Shown here: in pieces, positions 36,972 to 50,559 of the stretch | Position numbering within the stretch: position 1 is the first letter of the stretch | Layout of the letters: the number at the start of each line of letters is the position of its first letter | NCBI RefSeq assembly: GCF_000189635.1 | Contig: NW_002476365.1 | Location: 496,001-560,000, forward strand | Length of the DNA: 64,000 nucleotides | Direction of reading: 5' to 3' | Source of the DNA: Tetrahymena thermophila SB210 | Taxonomy: Eukaryota > Ciliophora > Oligohymenophorea > Hymenostomatida > Tetrahymenidae | Made by a program: the position numbers and the translations under genes | The notes under the pieces: model-generated | The model's input: the letters and a program-made list of their open reading frames with translations, nothing else | Database searches by the model: none | What the model was told of the DNA's origin: nothing

Positions 36972-39678
36972 AACTATAAATTATATTAAAAATATTATAC
37001 TATTAAGATTTAAATTAATATTGAGTTATATAATTAAGTCAATCAATTAAAAAATAATTGTTCGTAGATATTAATTAATGAATTAAATAAATAAAAATAT
37101 TATTTTAGATATTAAAGATATATTTAAATAATATAATAGGAAAAGTGAGTTCTAGCCAGAATTTTTAAGAAACAATTTTATTATTTTTTTTAAGATTAGC
37201 TTAAAATCATAAAAATTAAATAACAAATCACCATCTGTACCTACACAGTTCGTGATATTTTAATTACAGGATTAGCTATAATTTATATAATTTTTAATTT
37301 TTTATGATTAACTAGCACTTAAAAATATTAATAAAATAATTTTATCTAATCAAGAATATGCCATAAGTTTAAAAATATTTATTGATGTCTTTATTTAGAG
37401 TAAATTTAGTTAAATAAAAATTAACTAAAATTTATATCTAATTAATATATGTATACAATTATACTTTTATATTTCATGAGAAGTAATTTTAATTGTTTTT
37501 GCATATCACTAAAAGCCTTTTTTTCTAATCTCTTTTATATATTTTTTTAATGTGTCTATTATTTTATAAAATTCATACAAACTTTTCAAATTTTAAAAAT
37601 TGAGTTACAATAATAAAATATAAATTTTATAGTTTTTCAGAAAGCTTCTATGAAGTTTAATGATTGATTATGCCCATAGAGTATTTTTTCTTACTTAATT
37701 TGATCAAATTAATCTGATAATTAATTTATTATGCTAGTATTCTTTATTTATTTATACAATTTTACTATTGCAACTTTAATTTGAAATAAATTAATTAATT
37801 AATTATAACACACACTATCAACTATAAAATTTTAACCATAACGTATTTGTGCAACTATAAATGTAAATTTTTGAATATAAGAAATTTAAATTTATATGTA
37901 AAAATCGCAAAATAAATATACATACTTATCATTTTACCATAGCTCCTTTTTTATATAAAAAATTACCTATTATGAAAATTTATTTTAATATTTCAAATCT
38001 TTATTTTTCAAATGACAGAAAATAATTAAGTAAAATAATGTAAAAATAAAAGCTTTAATAATAGAAACTTATGTTTCTTAAATAAATAACACTTTTTATG
38101 AAATTTGTAAAAACATTTTAGCTATTGAAATCAAATATTTAAAAAATTTTAAACTTAATTTTACCTAAAAATAAGTTAGAAAATGTACCGTAGAATCCCC
38201 TATAAACATTAGTTATAAGTAGTGAATTTTTATAGTTAATTTGCGAGCCAAAAAATTCATTTTTAAAAATCAAACCTATTATGTGCAATATTTTATCACA
38301 TTTTATACAGTGAATAATATTCACATTATGAACACAACCTATGGTTAGTTATTCTTTATATTTTATAAACTCAAATTTTTGTGGTAAGTTTTTAATAACT
38401 CGAATTCAGTATATAAGTAAGTGGACGAGTGCTAAATAAAATTTTTGAATTAGATCTTTAGAAACCATAAAAATTTTACTGATAGAAAAAATCATTCATT
38501 AAATATTTAAATAGGATCAGTAACAAAAATTATAACTAGATTACTATGGTTGTACTAATTAATTAATTTTATTAATTTAATTTATTACTTAATTATATAT
38601 AATTTTAAAACTCTATTTTGTTTAAAATAAATTTTTTAGTCTTTAAAATTCTATCTTTTTTTAAAAGCATCCATTTTTAATATATAAAAAAATATTTTGT
38701 GAGAAAGGATTATGTCTTGAGTTTATATTGCTAGACATTAATTTTTTATAGTACTAGCTATTAGAACCTAACTCTCTTGGTACATAAATATTTGGTAAAG
38801 TAAAAATAAGTATAAATATAAAATAACAATTTTATATTTTTAAAAATACATTTTTAAAACTTTACATAAAAAGCTAATATTTGATGCTTATTTGTATTTA
38901 TAATTATTTTTGTTTTTATTTTTGTACTTTAGTTGCTTTTCATTTAACATAATTGAAACATATGGTTTTTTTTAAAAAATTTAATTAATTCACTCCTTAT
39001 TTATCTATTTATAGTTATTTTATTTATTTATAAATCAAATCTGATGGATTTATATACTTAATTAGACTTTATAAGAATTTAAAGTTATTTATTTATTATT
39101 TATAAACCTTTATTAATTTTTATCAAGGACAAGTAAAATATTTTAAACCTATTACTTTAAATTTTCTATAACCAAGTAAAGTGCGAACATAATTATTCAA
39201 TATTTAAATCATTAATTAAATGTACATTCTTACTTCGTATTTTTAATTTAAACCAAAATAGAATTTTATTGATTCTTCAATATTTAAAAACATAAATATT
39301 TCAAAAATTTTTAAAGTGTTTATTTTTGTACTTTAGTTGTTTTTCATTTAACATAATTGAAACATATGGTTTTTAAAAAAAAATTTAATTAATTCACTCC
39401 TTATTTATCTATTTATAGTAATAAATTTATTTATTTATTCATAAATCAAATCTGATGGATTTATATACTTAATTAGATTTTATAAGATTTTAAAGTTATT
39501 TATTTATTATTTATAAACCTTTATTAATTTTTAACTAGGACAAGTAAAATATTTTAAACCTATTACTTTAAATTTTCTATAACCAAGTAAAGTGTGAACA
39601 TAATTATTCAATATTTAAATCTTTAATTAAATGTACATTCTTACTTCGTATTTTTATTATAAAATCATTAACTTATTA
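36972..39678. other. Intergenic spacer 9
   Basis: No gene is seen. The left part resembles spacer 4 (16383 onward) and the remainder resembles spacers 10 and 11. It includes a tandem duplication next to gene 10 (38917-39655). The minus-strand frame at 38139-38324 has no recognisable content and lies in repeated spacer DNA. Confidence 0.65.
38917..39655 (+). repeat. Local tandem duplication in spacer 9, offset about 404 bases
   Basis: The run TATTTTTGTACTTTAGTTG at 38917 and the following roughly 330 bases recur from 39321. Spacer 10 shows a related duplication with a shorter offset, while spacers 4, 11 and 12 have a single copy. The duplication therefore arose in an ancestor of spacers 9 and 10 only. 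Confidence 0.8.
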
Positions 39679-39869
39679 GTACTAAAATATAATCATATGA
39701 ATTTTACTAATTTAAGATATTTTAGGAAAGCAAAATTAAAAAAATATAAATTTACAGAACCATTTAAATATACCTTATATAGTTGAGCTCATTTTAGTGG
39801 TTTAAATCACAGATCACAATAATTTAAATATAAACAATTAAAACAAAAAAAATCAAAATAACTAAAATT
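39679..39869 (+). promoter_or_regulatory. Conserved upstream region of protease gene 10
   Basis: The distal block GTACTAAAATATAATCATAT starts at 39679 and the proximal block TTTAAATCACAGATCACAAT at 39801. Confidence 0.55.
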
Positions 39870-41414
39870 ATGAATAAATTCGCTGTAGTTCTATTAATAG
39901 TTTGCTTTGCTTTTACTTAAGTCTAAGCTCATTTCTAAGGGCATAAATGTGCTCATAAAAGAATGAATCAAAAGTTAGACAAAGAAATTGTTGACTTAGT
40001 TATCAATGAAAATGAAAGACATCTCTAAAATTCTAAACCTAGAAAATTCAAGATTACTTATGATATGGCTTATTTCGATAATTTACCTAATACTTCTGAA
40101 ATGTAAATCTTCAGAAGAAACTGTGAAAAGGCTATCATGATAGCTTCTAATTTCTTCAGCAATCTTATCACCATCGTCCCTAAACCTAAAGGTTCTATGA
40201 TATGGGATCTCAAACGTTAAAAGTGTGGCGAAGCTACTATCCCTTATGCCGATAAGGCAACCGAAAAGGATAGTGATCTCCATTTATACATCACTTTCAC
40301 TGATGAACCTAAAGAAAATTATCTTGCTTACGCTGGATGGTGCAGACTCCTTAAAATTGTAGGTCCCACTCACGGTTAAGTAAACTTCAACTTGGGTTTC
40401 TTAAAAACCTAAAATTTTGCCAATTCTCACTTATTCTAAAGTTTCGTTGGGACTGTTATCCATGAAATCACTCATGTCCTCGGATTTTCTGATTTAGACA
40501 TTGCTAACTGGGTTGATTCTAAGAAGAAGCCTCATGTTAATCCTACTGTTGAGTAAACTGTTAGAGGTATTAAAACTACTTTCCTAAAAACACCAAATGT
40601 TCTTTAATTTGCAAAAAAATACTATGGATGCAGCACTATTCCTGGTATGGCTCTTGAAAACTAAGGTGGTCAAAATTCAGCTGGTTCTCACTGGGAAACT
40701 ACTATTATTCAAGATGAAATAATGAATGCGTCAGATTCCCCAACCATTTCTATTTTCACTGGTTTTACTGCCGCTTTGCTAAGAGATACTGGTTTCTATG
40801 CTTCTGTTAACTCAAATATGGAGGAAAAATCTTACTATGGTAAAGATGCTGGTTGTTCATTCATTACCGGTTCTTGTGATGACAAAAAAAGAGAGTTCTG
40901 TACTGTCGGATCTTTCGAAGAAAAATGTGACTATTATTATCATGGTGTTGGATAATGTAACTCCTCTTAAGAATTAGACGATGGTTGCAACACGATTTAA
41001 ACTTTCTAGAATTCTAAATGTTATGATGATTCAAACAACTTTTAGAATACTCCAACTTAAAAAACTGCTATGGGAATTTCATTTGGATCTAACTCTAAGT
41101 GCTTTAACAGCTCACTCATTAGTGAAAAATTAAAACCTATCAAGGAATAAGGTTTATGTTATACCTATTCTTGTAATTTTTTAAATAATGTAATTGTTAG
41201 CGTTGGAGGAACTAAAGTTACTTGCTCTAAGAATGGCCAATAATTGAAGGTTCCTGGCTACAGTGGTCTACTTACTTGCCCTGAAAAGCTTGATTAATTC
41301 TGTGCTTACAAGAAGTTCTGTCCTAGCAATTGTAGTTCAAATGGTTTTTGCAACAATGGAACTTGTATTTGCATGAATGGTTTCAGAGGAGCTGCTTGCG
41401 ACAAAGTTGCTTGA
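39870..41414 (+). CDS. Leishmanolysin-like metalloprotease 10 (family M8), secreted
   Basis: Intact 514-codon copy of the second subgroup with [17 protein letters not shown] at 198 onward. It shares with gene 11 a set of replacements found nowhere else in the array: YADK/FADKATEKDSD in place of [48 protein letters not shown] replaced by YSCNF, and a final KVA because the usual Gln codon TAA before GTT GCT is AAA. Individual features are VVLLIVCFAF in the signal peptide, DLVINENE and NTSEMQ. The zinc ligands, Met-turn and EGF-like module are complete. Genes 10 and 11, with their flanks, are a recent duplicate pair. Confidence 0.94.
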
Positions 41415-41587
41415 AACTATAAATTATATTAAAAATATTATAATATTAGATTTACATTAATATTGCATTACATAATTATATATATGGTTAATCGTAAATA
41501 TTAATTAATGGATTTATTTAATCAAAAATAAAATAAGATTTTAAGCATATATCTCAATATATTAAATTAATTTAACGAATTATGTAA

Positions 41588-41656
41588 ATTAATATACCGT
41601 ATTACCTCTCAACCTTATCCCTCACTGCGTGTACCTCAAATTTTTTATTTCCCGAC
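41588..41656 (+). repeat. Junction-associated conserved motif, copy 2
   Basis: CTCTCAACCTTATCCCTCAC core, ending in a T-rich run plus CCCGAC. After CCCGAC the sequence departs from the copies after genes 5, 11, 12 and 13. Confidence 0.7.
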
Positions 41657-43811
41657 TATGTATATTTCTTATTCAAGAAATAATTATTCGAGAATAGCTA
41701 TTGCACAAAAAGTTTTTTACATTAAGAAAATAAATGTTACTATTTATTTTCTAAATTATTTTTAATATATAAAGTACTAGCTCTTTAAAAAAATAATCAA
41801 TTAATAATTTTTAAAATTTATTGATTATTATTTTTTATTGAATTGGATTGCTTATTTGAATAGCTAAGTTTGATTCCCTAAATTAAAGTCATCTTAATTA
41901 TGTTTAATTTTATTTGATAAACTTAAAAAAATTTAGTTTTAAGATTAAAGACAAAGCAAATAAAATATTAAATTTATTTTAAAGTTATTAATTATATCTC
42001 GAAAATTACAATTTTAAGAATTAAATAATTTATATAATTTTTAATTTTTTATGATTAACTAGCACTTAAAAATATTAATAAAATAATTTTATCTAACCAA
42101 GAATATGCCATAAGTTTAAAAATATTTATTGATGTCTTTATCTTTAGAGAGTAAATTTAGTTAAATAAAAATTAACTAAAATTTATATCATAAAATATTT
42201 AATTGTTCATCACTTTTTTATTAACTAGTTAATATATATATATATATACAATTATACTTTTATATTTCATGAATTGTAATTTTTAATTGTTTTTGCATAT
42301 CACTAAAAGCCTTTTTTTCTAATCTCTTTTATATATTTTTTTAATGTTTCTATTATTTTATAAAATTCATAGAAACTTTTCAAATTTTAAAAATTGAGTT
42401 ACAATAATAAAATATAAATTTTAAAGTTTTTCAGAAAGCTTCTATGATGATTAATTATTGATTTTGCCCATAGAGTATTTTTTCTTACTTAATTTGATCA
42501 AATTAATATGATAATTAATGTATTATGCTAGTATTCTTTATTTAATTTATACAATTTTACTATTGCAACTTTAATTTGAAATAAATTAATTAATTATAAC
42601 ACACACTATCAACTATAAAATTTTAATCATAAGGTATTTGTGCAACTATAAATGTAAATTTTTGAATATAAGAAATTTAAATTTATTTGTAAAAATCCCA
42701 AAATAAATATACATACTTATCATTTTACCATAGCTCCTTTTTTAAATAAAAAAATTACCTAGTATAAAAATTTATTTTAATATTTCAAATCTTTATATTT
42801 CAAATGACAGAAAATAATTAAGTAAAATAATATAAAAATAAAAGCTTTAATAATAGAAACTTATGTTTCTTAAATAAATAACACTTTTTATGAAATTTGA
42901 AAAAACATTTTAGCTTTTGAAATCAAATATTTTTAAAATTTTAAACTTAATTATACTTAAACAGTAAGTTAGAAAATGTATCATAGAATCCCCTATAAAC
43001 ATTAGTTATAAGTAGTAAATTTACTAATATTTAAAATAAGGGTAAGTTTTTCTCAACCAGTAAATTTTAATTATTATATATTGGTAAGTAGTTAAAATAG
43101 TAATTTTTTATGTAAAGTGGTTAAACCACATTAAACTACTTATTATATATTCTACGGTATTTTTTATGTATAAAAGTAATATGTGTGCCAAAAAATTCAT
43201 TTTTAAATAAGCTCAAATTTTTGTGGTAAGTTTTTAATAACACAAATTTAGTATAGAAGTAAGTGGACGAATGCTAAATAAAATTTTTGAATTAGATCTT
43301 TAGAAACCATAGAAATTTTACTGATAGAAAAAATCATTCATTATATATTTAAATAGGATTAGTAACAAAAATTATAACTAGATTACTATGGTTGTACTAA
43401 TTAATTAATTTTAGTAATTTAATTTATTACTTAATTATATATAACTTTAAAACTCTAATTTGTTTAAAATAAATTTTTTAGTCTTTAAAATTCTATCTTT
43501 TTTTAAAAGCATCCATTTTTAATATATAAAGAAAATATTTTGTGAGAAAGGATTATTTCTTGAGTTTATATTGCTAGACATTAATTTTTTATAGTAATAG
43601 CTATTAGAACTTAACTCTCTTAGTACATAAATATTTATTAAAGTAAAAATAAGTATAAATATAAAATAACAATTTTATATTTTTAAAAATACATTTTTAA
43701 AACTTTACATAAAAAGCTAATATTTGATGCTTATTTGTATTTATAATTATTTTTGTAGATAATACAAGTGTGGCTTTAAGTTAAAATATTTTACATTTGG
43801 TTTTTTTTTTA

Positions 43812-44470
43812 AAATTTAATTAATTCACTCCTTTTTTATCTATTTATAGTTATTTTATTTATTTATTCATAAATCAAATCTGATGGATTTATATACTTAA
43901 TTAGATTTTATAAGATTTTAAAGTTATTTATTTATTATTTATAAACCTTTATTAATTTTTATCCAGGACAAGTAAAATATTTTAAACCTATTACTTTAAA
44001 TTTTCTATAACCAAGTAAAGTGCGAACATAATTATTCAATATTTAAATCTTTAATTAAATGTACATTCTTACTTCGTATTTTTAATTTAAACCAAAATAG
44101 AATTTTATAAATATTTCAAAAATTTTTAAAGTGTTTATTTTTGTACTTTAGTTGTTTTTTATTTAACATAATTGAAACATATAGTTTTTAAAAAAAAATT
44201 TAATTAATTCACTCCTTATTTATCTATTTATAGTAATAAATTTATTTATTTATTTATTCATAAATCAAATCTGATGGATTTATATACTTAATTAGATTTT
44301 ATAAGATTTTAAAGTTATTTATTTATTATTTATAAACCTTTATTAATTTTTATCCAGTACAAGTAAAATATTTTAAACCTATTACTTTAAATTTTCTATA
44401 ACCAAGTAAAGTGCGAACATAATTATTCAGTATTTAAATATTTAATTAAATGTACATTCTTACTTCGTAT
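43812..44470 (+). repeat. Local tandem duplication in spacer 10, offset about 384 bases
   Basis: The segment starting AAATTTAATTAATTCACTCC at 43812 recurs from 44196 for about 275 bases. It is related to the duplication in spacer 9, with small internal deletions. Confidence 0.8.
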
Positions 44471-44498
44471 TTTTAATTATAAAATCATTAACTTAATA

Positions 44499-44689
44499 GT
44501 ACTAAAATCTAATCATATGAATTTTACTAATTTAATATATTTTAGGAAAGCAAAATTAAAAAAATATAAATTTACAGAACCATTTAAATATACCTTATAT
44601 AGTTGAGCTCATTTTAGTGGTTTAAATCACAGATCACAATAATTTAAATATAAACAATTCAAACAAAAAAAATCAAAATAACTAAAATT
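44499..44689 (+). promoter_or_regulatory. Conserved upstream region of protease gene 11
   Basis: The distal block GTACTAAAATCTAATCATAT starts at 44499 and the proximal block TTTAAATCACAGATCACAAT at 44621. The leader is almost identical to that of gene 10. Confidence 0.55.
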
Positions 44690-46234
44690 ATGAATAAATT
44701 CGCTGCAGTTCTATTAATAGCTTGCTTTGCTTTTACTTAAGTCTAAGCTCATTTCTAAGGGCATAAATGTGCTCATAAAAGAATGAATTAAAAGTTAGAA
44801 AAAGAAATTGTTGACTTGGTTATCGATGAAAATGAAAGACATCTCTAAAATTCTAAACCTAGAAAATTCAAGATTACCTATGATATGGCTTATTTCGATA
44901 ATTTACCTAATACTCCTGAAATGTAAATCTTCAGAAGAAACTGTGAAAAGGCTATCATGATAGCTTCTAATTTCTTCAGCAATCTTATCACCATCGTCCC
45001 TAAACCTTAAGGTTCTATGATATGGGATCTCAGAAGTTAAAAGTGTGGCGAAGCTACTATCCCTTTTGCCGATAAGGCAACCGAAAAGGATAGTGATCTC
45101 CATTTATACGTCACTTTCACTGATGAACCTAATGAAGATTTTCTTGCTTACGCTGGATGGTGCAGACTCCTTAAAATTGTAGGTCCCACTCACGGTTTAG
45201 TAAACTTCAACTTGGGTTAATTAAAAACCTAAAATTTTGCCAATTCTCACTTATTCTAAAGTTTCGTTGGGACTGTTATCCATGAAATCACTCATGTCCT
45301 AGGATTTTCTGATTCTGACATTCCTAGCTGGGTTGATTCTAAGAAGAAGCCTCATGTTAATCCTACTGTTCAGTAAACTGTTAGAGGTATTAATACTACT
45401 TTCCTAAAAACACCAAATGTTCTTTAATATGCAAAAAAATACTATGGATGCAGCACTATTCCTGGTATGGCTCTTGAAAACTAAGGCGGTGAAGGTTCAG
45501 CTGGTTCTCACTGGGAAACTACTATTATTCAAGATGAAATAATGAATGCTTCAGATTCCCAAACCATTTCTATTTTCACTGGTTTTACTGCCGCTTTGCT
45601 AAGAGATACTGGTTTCTATGCTTCTGTTAACTCAAATATGGAGGAAAAATCTTACTATGGTAAAGATGCTGGTTGTTCATTCATTACCGGTTCTTGTGAT
45701 GACAAAAAAAGAGAGTTCTGTACTGTCGGATCTTTCGAAGAAAAATGTGACTATTATTATCATGGTGTTGGAAAATGTAACTCCTCTTCAGAATTAGACG
45801 ATGGTTGCAACACGATTTAAACTTACGATAATGCTAAATGTTATGATGATTCAAACAACTTATAGAATACTCCATCTTAAAAAAGTGCTATGGGAGTTTC
45901 TTTTGGATCTAACTCTAAGTGCTTTAACAGCTCCCTCATTAGTGAAAAATTAAAACCTATCAAGGAATAAGGTTTATGCTATACCTATTCTTGTAGTTTT
46001 TTCAATAATGTAATTGTTAGCGTTGGAGGAACTAAAGTTACTTGCTCTAAGAATGGCCAATAATTGAAGGTTCCTGGCTACAGTGGTCTACTTACTTGCC
46101 CTTAAAAGCTTGATTAATTCTGTGCTTACAAGAAGTTCTGTCCTAGCAATTGTAGTTCAAATGGTTTTTGCAACAATGGAACTTGTATTTGCATGAATGG
46201 TTTCAAAGGAGCTGCTTGCGACAAAGTTGCTTGA
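44690..46234 (+). CDS. Leishmanolysin-like metalloprotease 11 (family M8), secreted
   Basis: Intact 514-codon copy and sister of gene 10, sharing the ADKATEKDSD, SHLFQSFVG and terminal KVA replacements. It differs at the substrate-facing side of the zinc motif ([17 protein letters not shown], compared with SDLDIANW in gene 10), and also at KLEKEIVDLV, LRSQKCGEATIPFADK, EPNEDFLAY, THGLVNF, NLGQLKTQ and VLQYAKKYYG. In the cysteine-rich part it has KCNSSSELDDGCNTI. The EGF-like module has NGFKGAACD. All catalytic residues are intact. Confidence 0.94.
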
Positions 46235-48823
46235 AACTATAAATTATATTAAAAATATTATAATATTAGATTTACATTAATATTGCATTACATAATTATA
46301 TATATGGTTAATCGTAAATATTAATTAATGGATTTATTTAATAAAAAATAAAATAAGATTTTAAGCATATATCTCAATATATTAAATTAATTTAACGAAT
46401 TATGTAAATTAATATACCGTATTACCTCTCAACCTTATCCCTCACTGCGTGTACCTCAAATTTTTTTTTTCCCGACTTTAAAGACAAAGCAAATAAAATA
46501 TTAAATTTATTTTAAAGTTATTAATTATATCTCGAAAATTACAATTTTAAGAATTAAATAATTTATATAATTTTTAATTTTTTATGATTAACTAGCACTT
46601 AAAAATATTAACAAAATAATCTTATCTAACCAAGAATATGCCATAAGTTTAAAAATATTTATTGATGTCTTATCTTTAGAGAGTAAATTTAGTTAAATAA
46701 AAATTAACTAAAATTTATATCATAAAATATTTAATTGTATATTTGTTAATATAACACTAAAAGTTTATTTTTGTTTTATCATCACTTTTTTATTAACTAA
46801 TTAATATATGTATACAATTATACTTTTATATTTCATGAGTTGTAATTTTTAATTGTTTTTGCATATCACTAAAAGCCTTTTTTTCTAATCTCTTTTATAT
46901 ATTTTTTTAATGTTTCTATTATTTTATAAAATTCATACAAACTTTTCAAATTTTAAAAATTGAGTTACAATAATAAAATATAAATTTTAAAGTTTTTCTG
47001 AAAGCTTCTATGATGATTAATTATTGATTTTGCCCATAGAGTATTTTTTCTTACTTAATTTGATCAAATTAATCTGATAATTAATTTATTATGCTAGTAT
47101 TCTTTATTTAATTTATACAATTTTACTATTGCAACTTTAATTTGAAATAAATTAATTAATTATAACACACACTATCAACTATAAAATTTTAACCATAACG
47201 TATTTGTGCAACTATAAATGTAAATTTTTGAATATAAGAAATTTAAATTTATATGTAAAAATCCCAAAATAAATATACATTTTACCATAGCTCCTTTTTT
47301 ATATAAAAAAATTACCTAGTATGAAAATTTATTTTAATATTTCAAATCTTTATTTTTCAAATGACAAAAAATAATTAAGTAAAATAATGTAAAAATAAAA
47401 GCTTTAATAATAGAAACTTATGTTTCTTAAATAAATAACACTTTTTATGAAATTTGAAAAAACATTTTAGCTTTTGAAATCAAATATTTTTAAAATTTTA
47501 AACTTAATTATACTTAAACAGTAAGTTAGAAAATGTACCGTAGAATCCACTATAAACATTAGTTATAAGTAGTAAATTTTTATAGTTAATTTTCGAATGC
47601 CAAAAAATTCATTTTTAAAAATCAAACCTATTATGTGCAATATTTTATCACATTTTATACAGTGAATAATATTCACATTATGAACACAACCTATGGTTAG
47701 TTATTCTTATATTTTATAAACTCAAATTTTAGTGGTAAGTTTTTAATAACTTGAATTTAGTATAGAAGTAAGTGGACGAATGCTAAATAAAATTTTTGAA
47801 TTAGATCTTTAGAAACCATAGAAATTTTACTGATAGAAAGAATCATTCATTATATATTTAAATAGGATTAGTAACAAAAATTATAACTAGATTACTATGG
47901 TTGTACTAATTAATTAATTTTAGTAATTTAATTTATTACTTAATTATATATAATTTTAAAACTCTATTTTGTTTAAAATAATTTTTTAGTCTTTAAAATT
48001 CTATCTTTTTTTAAAAGCATCCATTTTTAATATATAAAGAAAATATTTTGTGAGAAAGGATTATGTCTTGAGTTTATATTGCTAGACATTAATTTTTTAT
48101 AGTAATAGCTATTAGAACTTAACTCTCTTAGTACATAAATATTTATTAAAGTAAAAATAAGTATAAATATAAAATAACAATTTTATATTTTTAAAAATAC
48201 ATTTTTAAAACTTTACATAAAAAGCTAATATTTGATGCTTATTTGTATTTATAATTATTTTTGTAGATAATACAAGTGTGGCTTTAAATTAAAATATTTT
48301 ATAGTGAATATATTTTTTGTATTACTCTTTATATTACGATAACGCTAACTTACACTTTTGCTTCAAGCATATTAAAAATCAAATTACTATTTACAAACCA
48401 AAATAGAATTTTATTGATTCTTCAATATTTAAAAACATAAATATTTCAAAAATTTTAAAGTGTTTATTTTTGTACTTTAGTTGTTTTTCATTTAACATAA
48501 TTGAAACATATGGTTTTTTAAAAAAAATTTAATTAATTCACTCCTTATTTATCTATTTATAGTAATAAATTTATTTATTTATTCATAAATCAAATCTGAT
48601 GGATTTATATACTTAATTAGATTTTATAAGATTTTAAAGTTATTTATTTATTATTTATAAACCTTTATTAATTTTTATCTATGACATGTAAAATATTTTA
48701 AACCTATTACTTTAAATTTTCTATAACCAAGTAAAGTGTGAACATAATTATTCAATATTTAAATCTTTAATTAAATTTACATTCTTACTTCGTATTTTTA
48801 ATTATAAAATCATTAAATTAATA
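46235..48823. other. Intergenic spacer 11 (type B)
   Basis: No gene is seen. After the post-gene motif (46408-46476) it enters the type B spacer at a later point than spacer 10 does, so about 450 bases of spacer are absent. It has no tandem duplication before gene 12. Confidence 0.65.
46408..46476 (+). repeat. Junction-associated conserved motif, copy 3
   Basis: Same core and T-run plus CCCGAC ending as copy 2. Immediately afterwards the sequence continues as TTTAAAGACAAAGCAAATAA, which in spacer 10 lies about 290 bases further downstream (about 41946). Confidence 0.7.
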
Positions 48824-49014
48824 GTACTAAAATCTAATCATATGAATTTTACTAATTTAATATATTTTAGGAAAGCAAAATTAAAAAAATATAAATTTAC
48901 AGAACCATTTAAATATACCTTATATAGTTGAGCTCATTTTAGTGGTTTAAATCACAGATCACAATAATTTAAATATAAACAATTCAAACAAAACAAATCA
49001 AAATAACTAAAATT
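48824..49014 (+). promoter_or_regulatory. Conserved upstream region of protease gene 12
   Basis: The distal block GTACTAAAATCTAATCATAT starts at 48824 and the proximal block TTTAAATCACAGATCACAAT at 48946. Confidence 0.55.
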
Positions 49015-50559
49015 ATGAATAAATTCGCTGCAGTTCTATTAATAGCTTGCTTTGCTTTTACTTAAGTCTAAGCTCATTTCTAAGGGCATAAATGTGCTCA
49101 TAAAAGAATGAATCAAAAGTTAGACAAAGAAATTGTTGACTTGATTATCGATGAAAATGAAAGACATCTCTAAAATTCTAAACCTAGAAAATTCAAGATT
49201 ACCTATGATATGGCTTATTTCGATAATTTACCTAATACTCCTGAAATGTAAATCTTCAGAAGAAACTGTGAAAAGGCTATCATGATAGCTTCTAATTTCT
49301 TCAACAATCTTATCACCATCGTCCCTAAACCTAAAGGTTCTATGATATGGAATCTCAGAAGCAAAAAGTGTGGAGAAGCTACTATCCCTGCTGCTGATAA
49401 GACAACCGATAAGGATAGTGATCTTCATTTATACGTCACTTTCACTGATGAACCTAATGGAGATTATCTTGCTTATGCTGGATGGTGCAAATTTGTTAGA
49501 ATCTTAGGTCCCACTCACGGTTATGTAAACTTCAACTTGGGTTTCTTAAAAACCTAAAATTTTGCCAATTCTCACATATTCTAAGGTTTTGTTGGGACTG
49601 TTATCCATGAAATCACTCATGTCCTCGGATTTTCTGATTTAGACATTGCTAACTGGGTTGATTCTAATAAGAAGCCTCATGTTAATCCTACTGTTGAGTA
49701 AACTGTTAGAGGCATGAATAGTACTTTCCTAAAAACACCAAATGTTCTTTAATTTGCAAAAAAATACTATGGATGCAGCACTATTCCTGGTATGGCTCTT
49801 GAAAACTAAGGTGGTCAAAGTTCAGCTGGTTCTCACTGGGAAACTACTATTATTCAAGATGAAATAATGAATGCGACAGATTCCCCAACCATTTCTATTT
49901 TCACTGGTTTTACTGCCGCTTTGCTAAGAGATACTGGTTTCTATGCTTCTGTTAATTCAAATATGGAGGAAAAATCTTTCTATGGTAAAGATGCTGGTTG
50001 TTCATTCATTACCGGTTCTTGTGATGACAAAAAAAGAGAGTTCTGTACTGAAGGATCTATCGAAGAAAAATGTGACTATTATTATCATGGTTTTGGAAAA
50101 TGTAACTCCTCTCCAGATTTAGACGATGGTTGCAACACGATTTAAACTTTCAGTAATGCTAGATGTTATGATGATTCAAACAACTTATAGAATACTCCAA
50201 CTTAAAAAAGTGCTATGGGAGTTTCTCTTGGATCTAACTCTAAGTGCTTTAACAGCTCACTCGTTAGTGAAAAATATAAACCTATCAAGGAATAAGGTAT
50301 ATGCTATACCTATACTTGTACTTCTGCCAATTAGGTAATTGTTAGCGTTGGAGGAACTAAAGTTACTTGCTCTAGGAATGGCCAATATTTGAAAGTTCCT
50401 GGCTACAGTGGTCTACTTACATGCCCTGAAAAGCTTGATTAATTCTGTGCTTACAAGAAGTTCTGTCCTAGCAATTGTAGTTCAAACGGTTTTTGCAACA
50501 ATGGAACTTGTATTTGCATGAATGGTTTCAGAGGAGCTGCTTGCGACTAAGTTGCTTGA
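49015..50559 (+). CDS. Leishmanolysin-like metalloprotease 12 (family M8), secreted
   Basis: Intact 514-codon copy of the second subgroup: [17 protein letters not shown], His274 in SAGSHWE and Met285 in EIMNATDS. It combines gene 10-like residues (SMIWNL, VLQFAKKYYG, SDLDIANW) with gene 5-like residues ([34 protein letters not shown]), which again indicates exchange between copies. Specific features are EPNGDYL, THGYVNF, RGMNSTF, EGSIEEKC and KCNSSPDLDDGC. It is followed by a spacer that contains a relic of a gene 6-type protease. Confidence 0.94.

Larger units (their letters stand above)
41415..44498. other. Intergenic spacer 10 (type B)
   Basis: No gene is seen. It starts with the conserved post-gene segment up to the motif at 41588-41656, then type B spacer. 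A TA-repeat microsatellite lies at about 42232-42248, and a tandem duplication lies close to gene 11. Confidence 0.65.
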
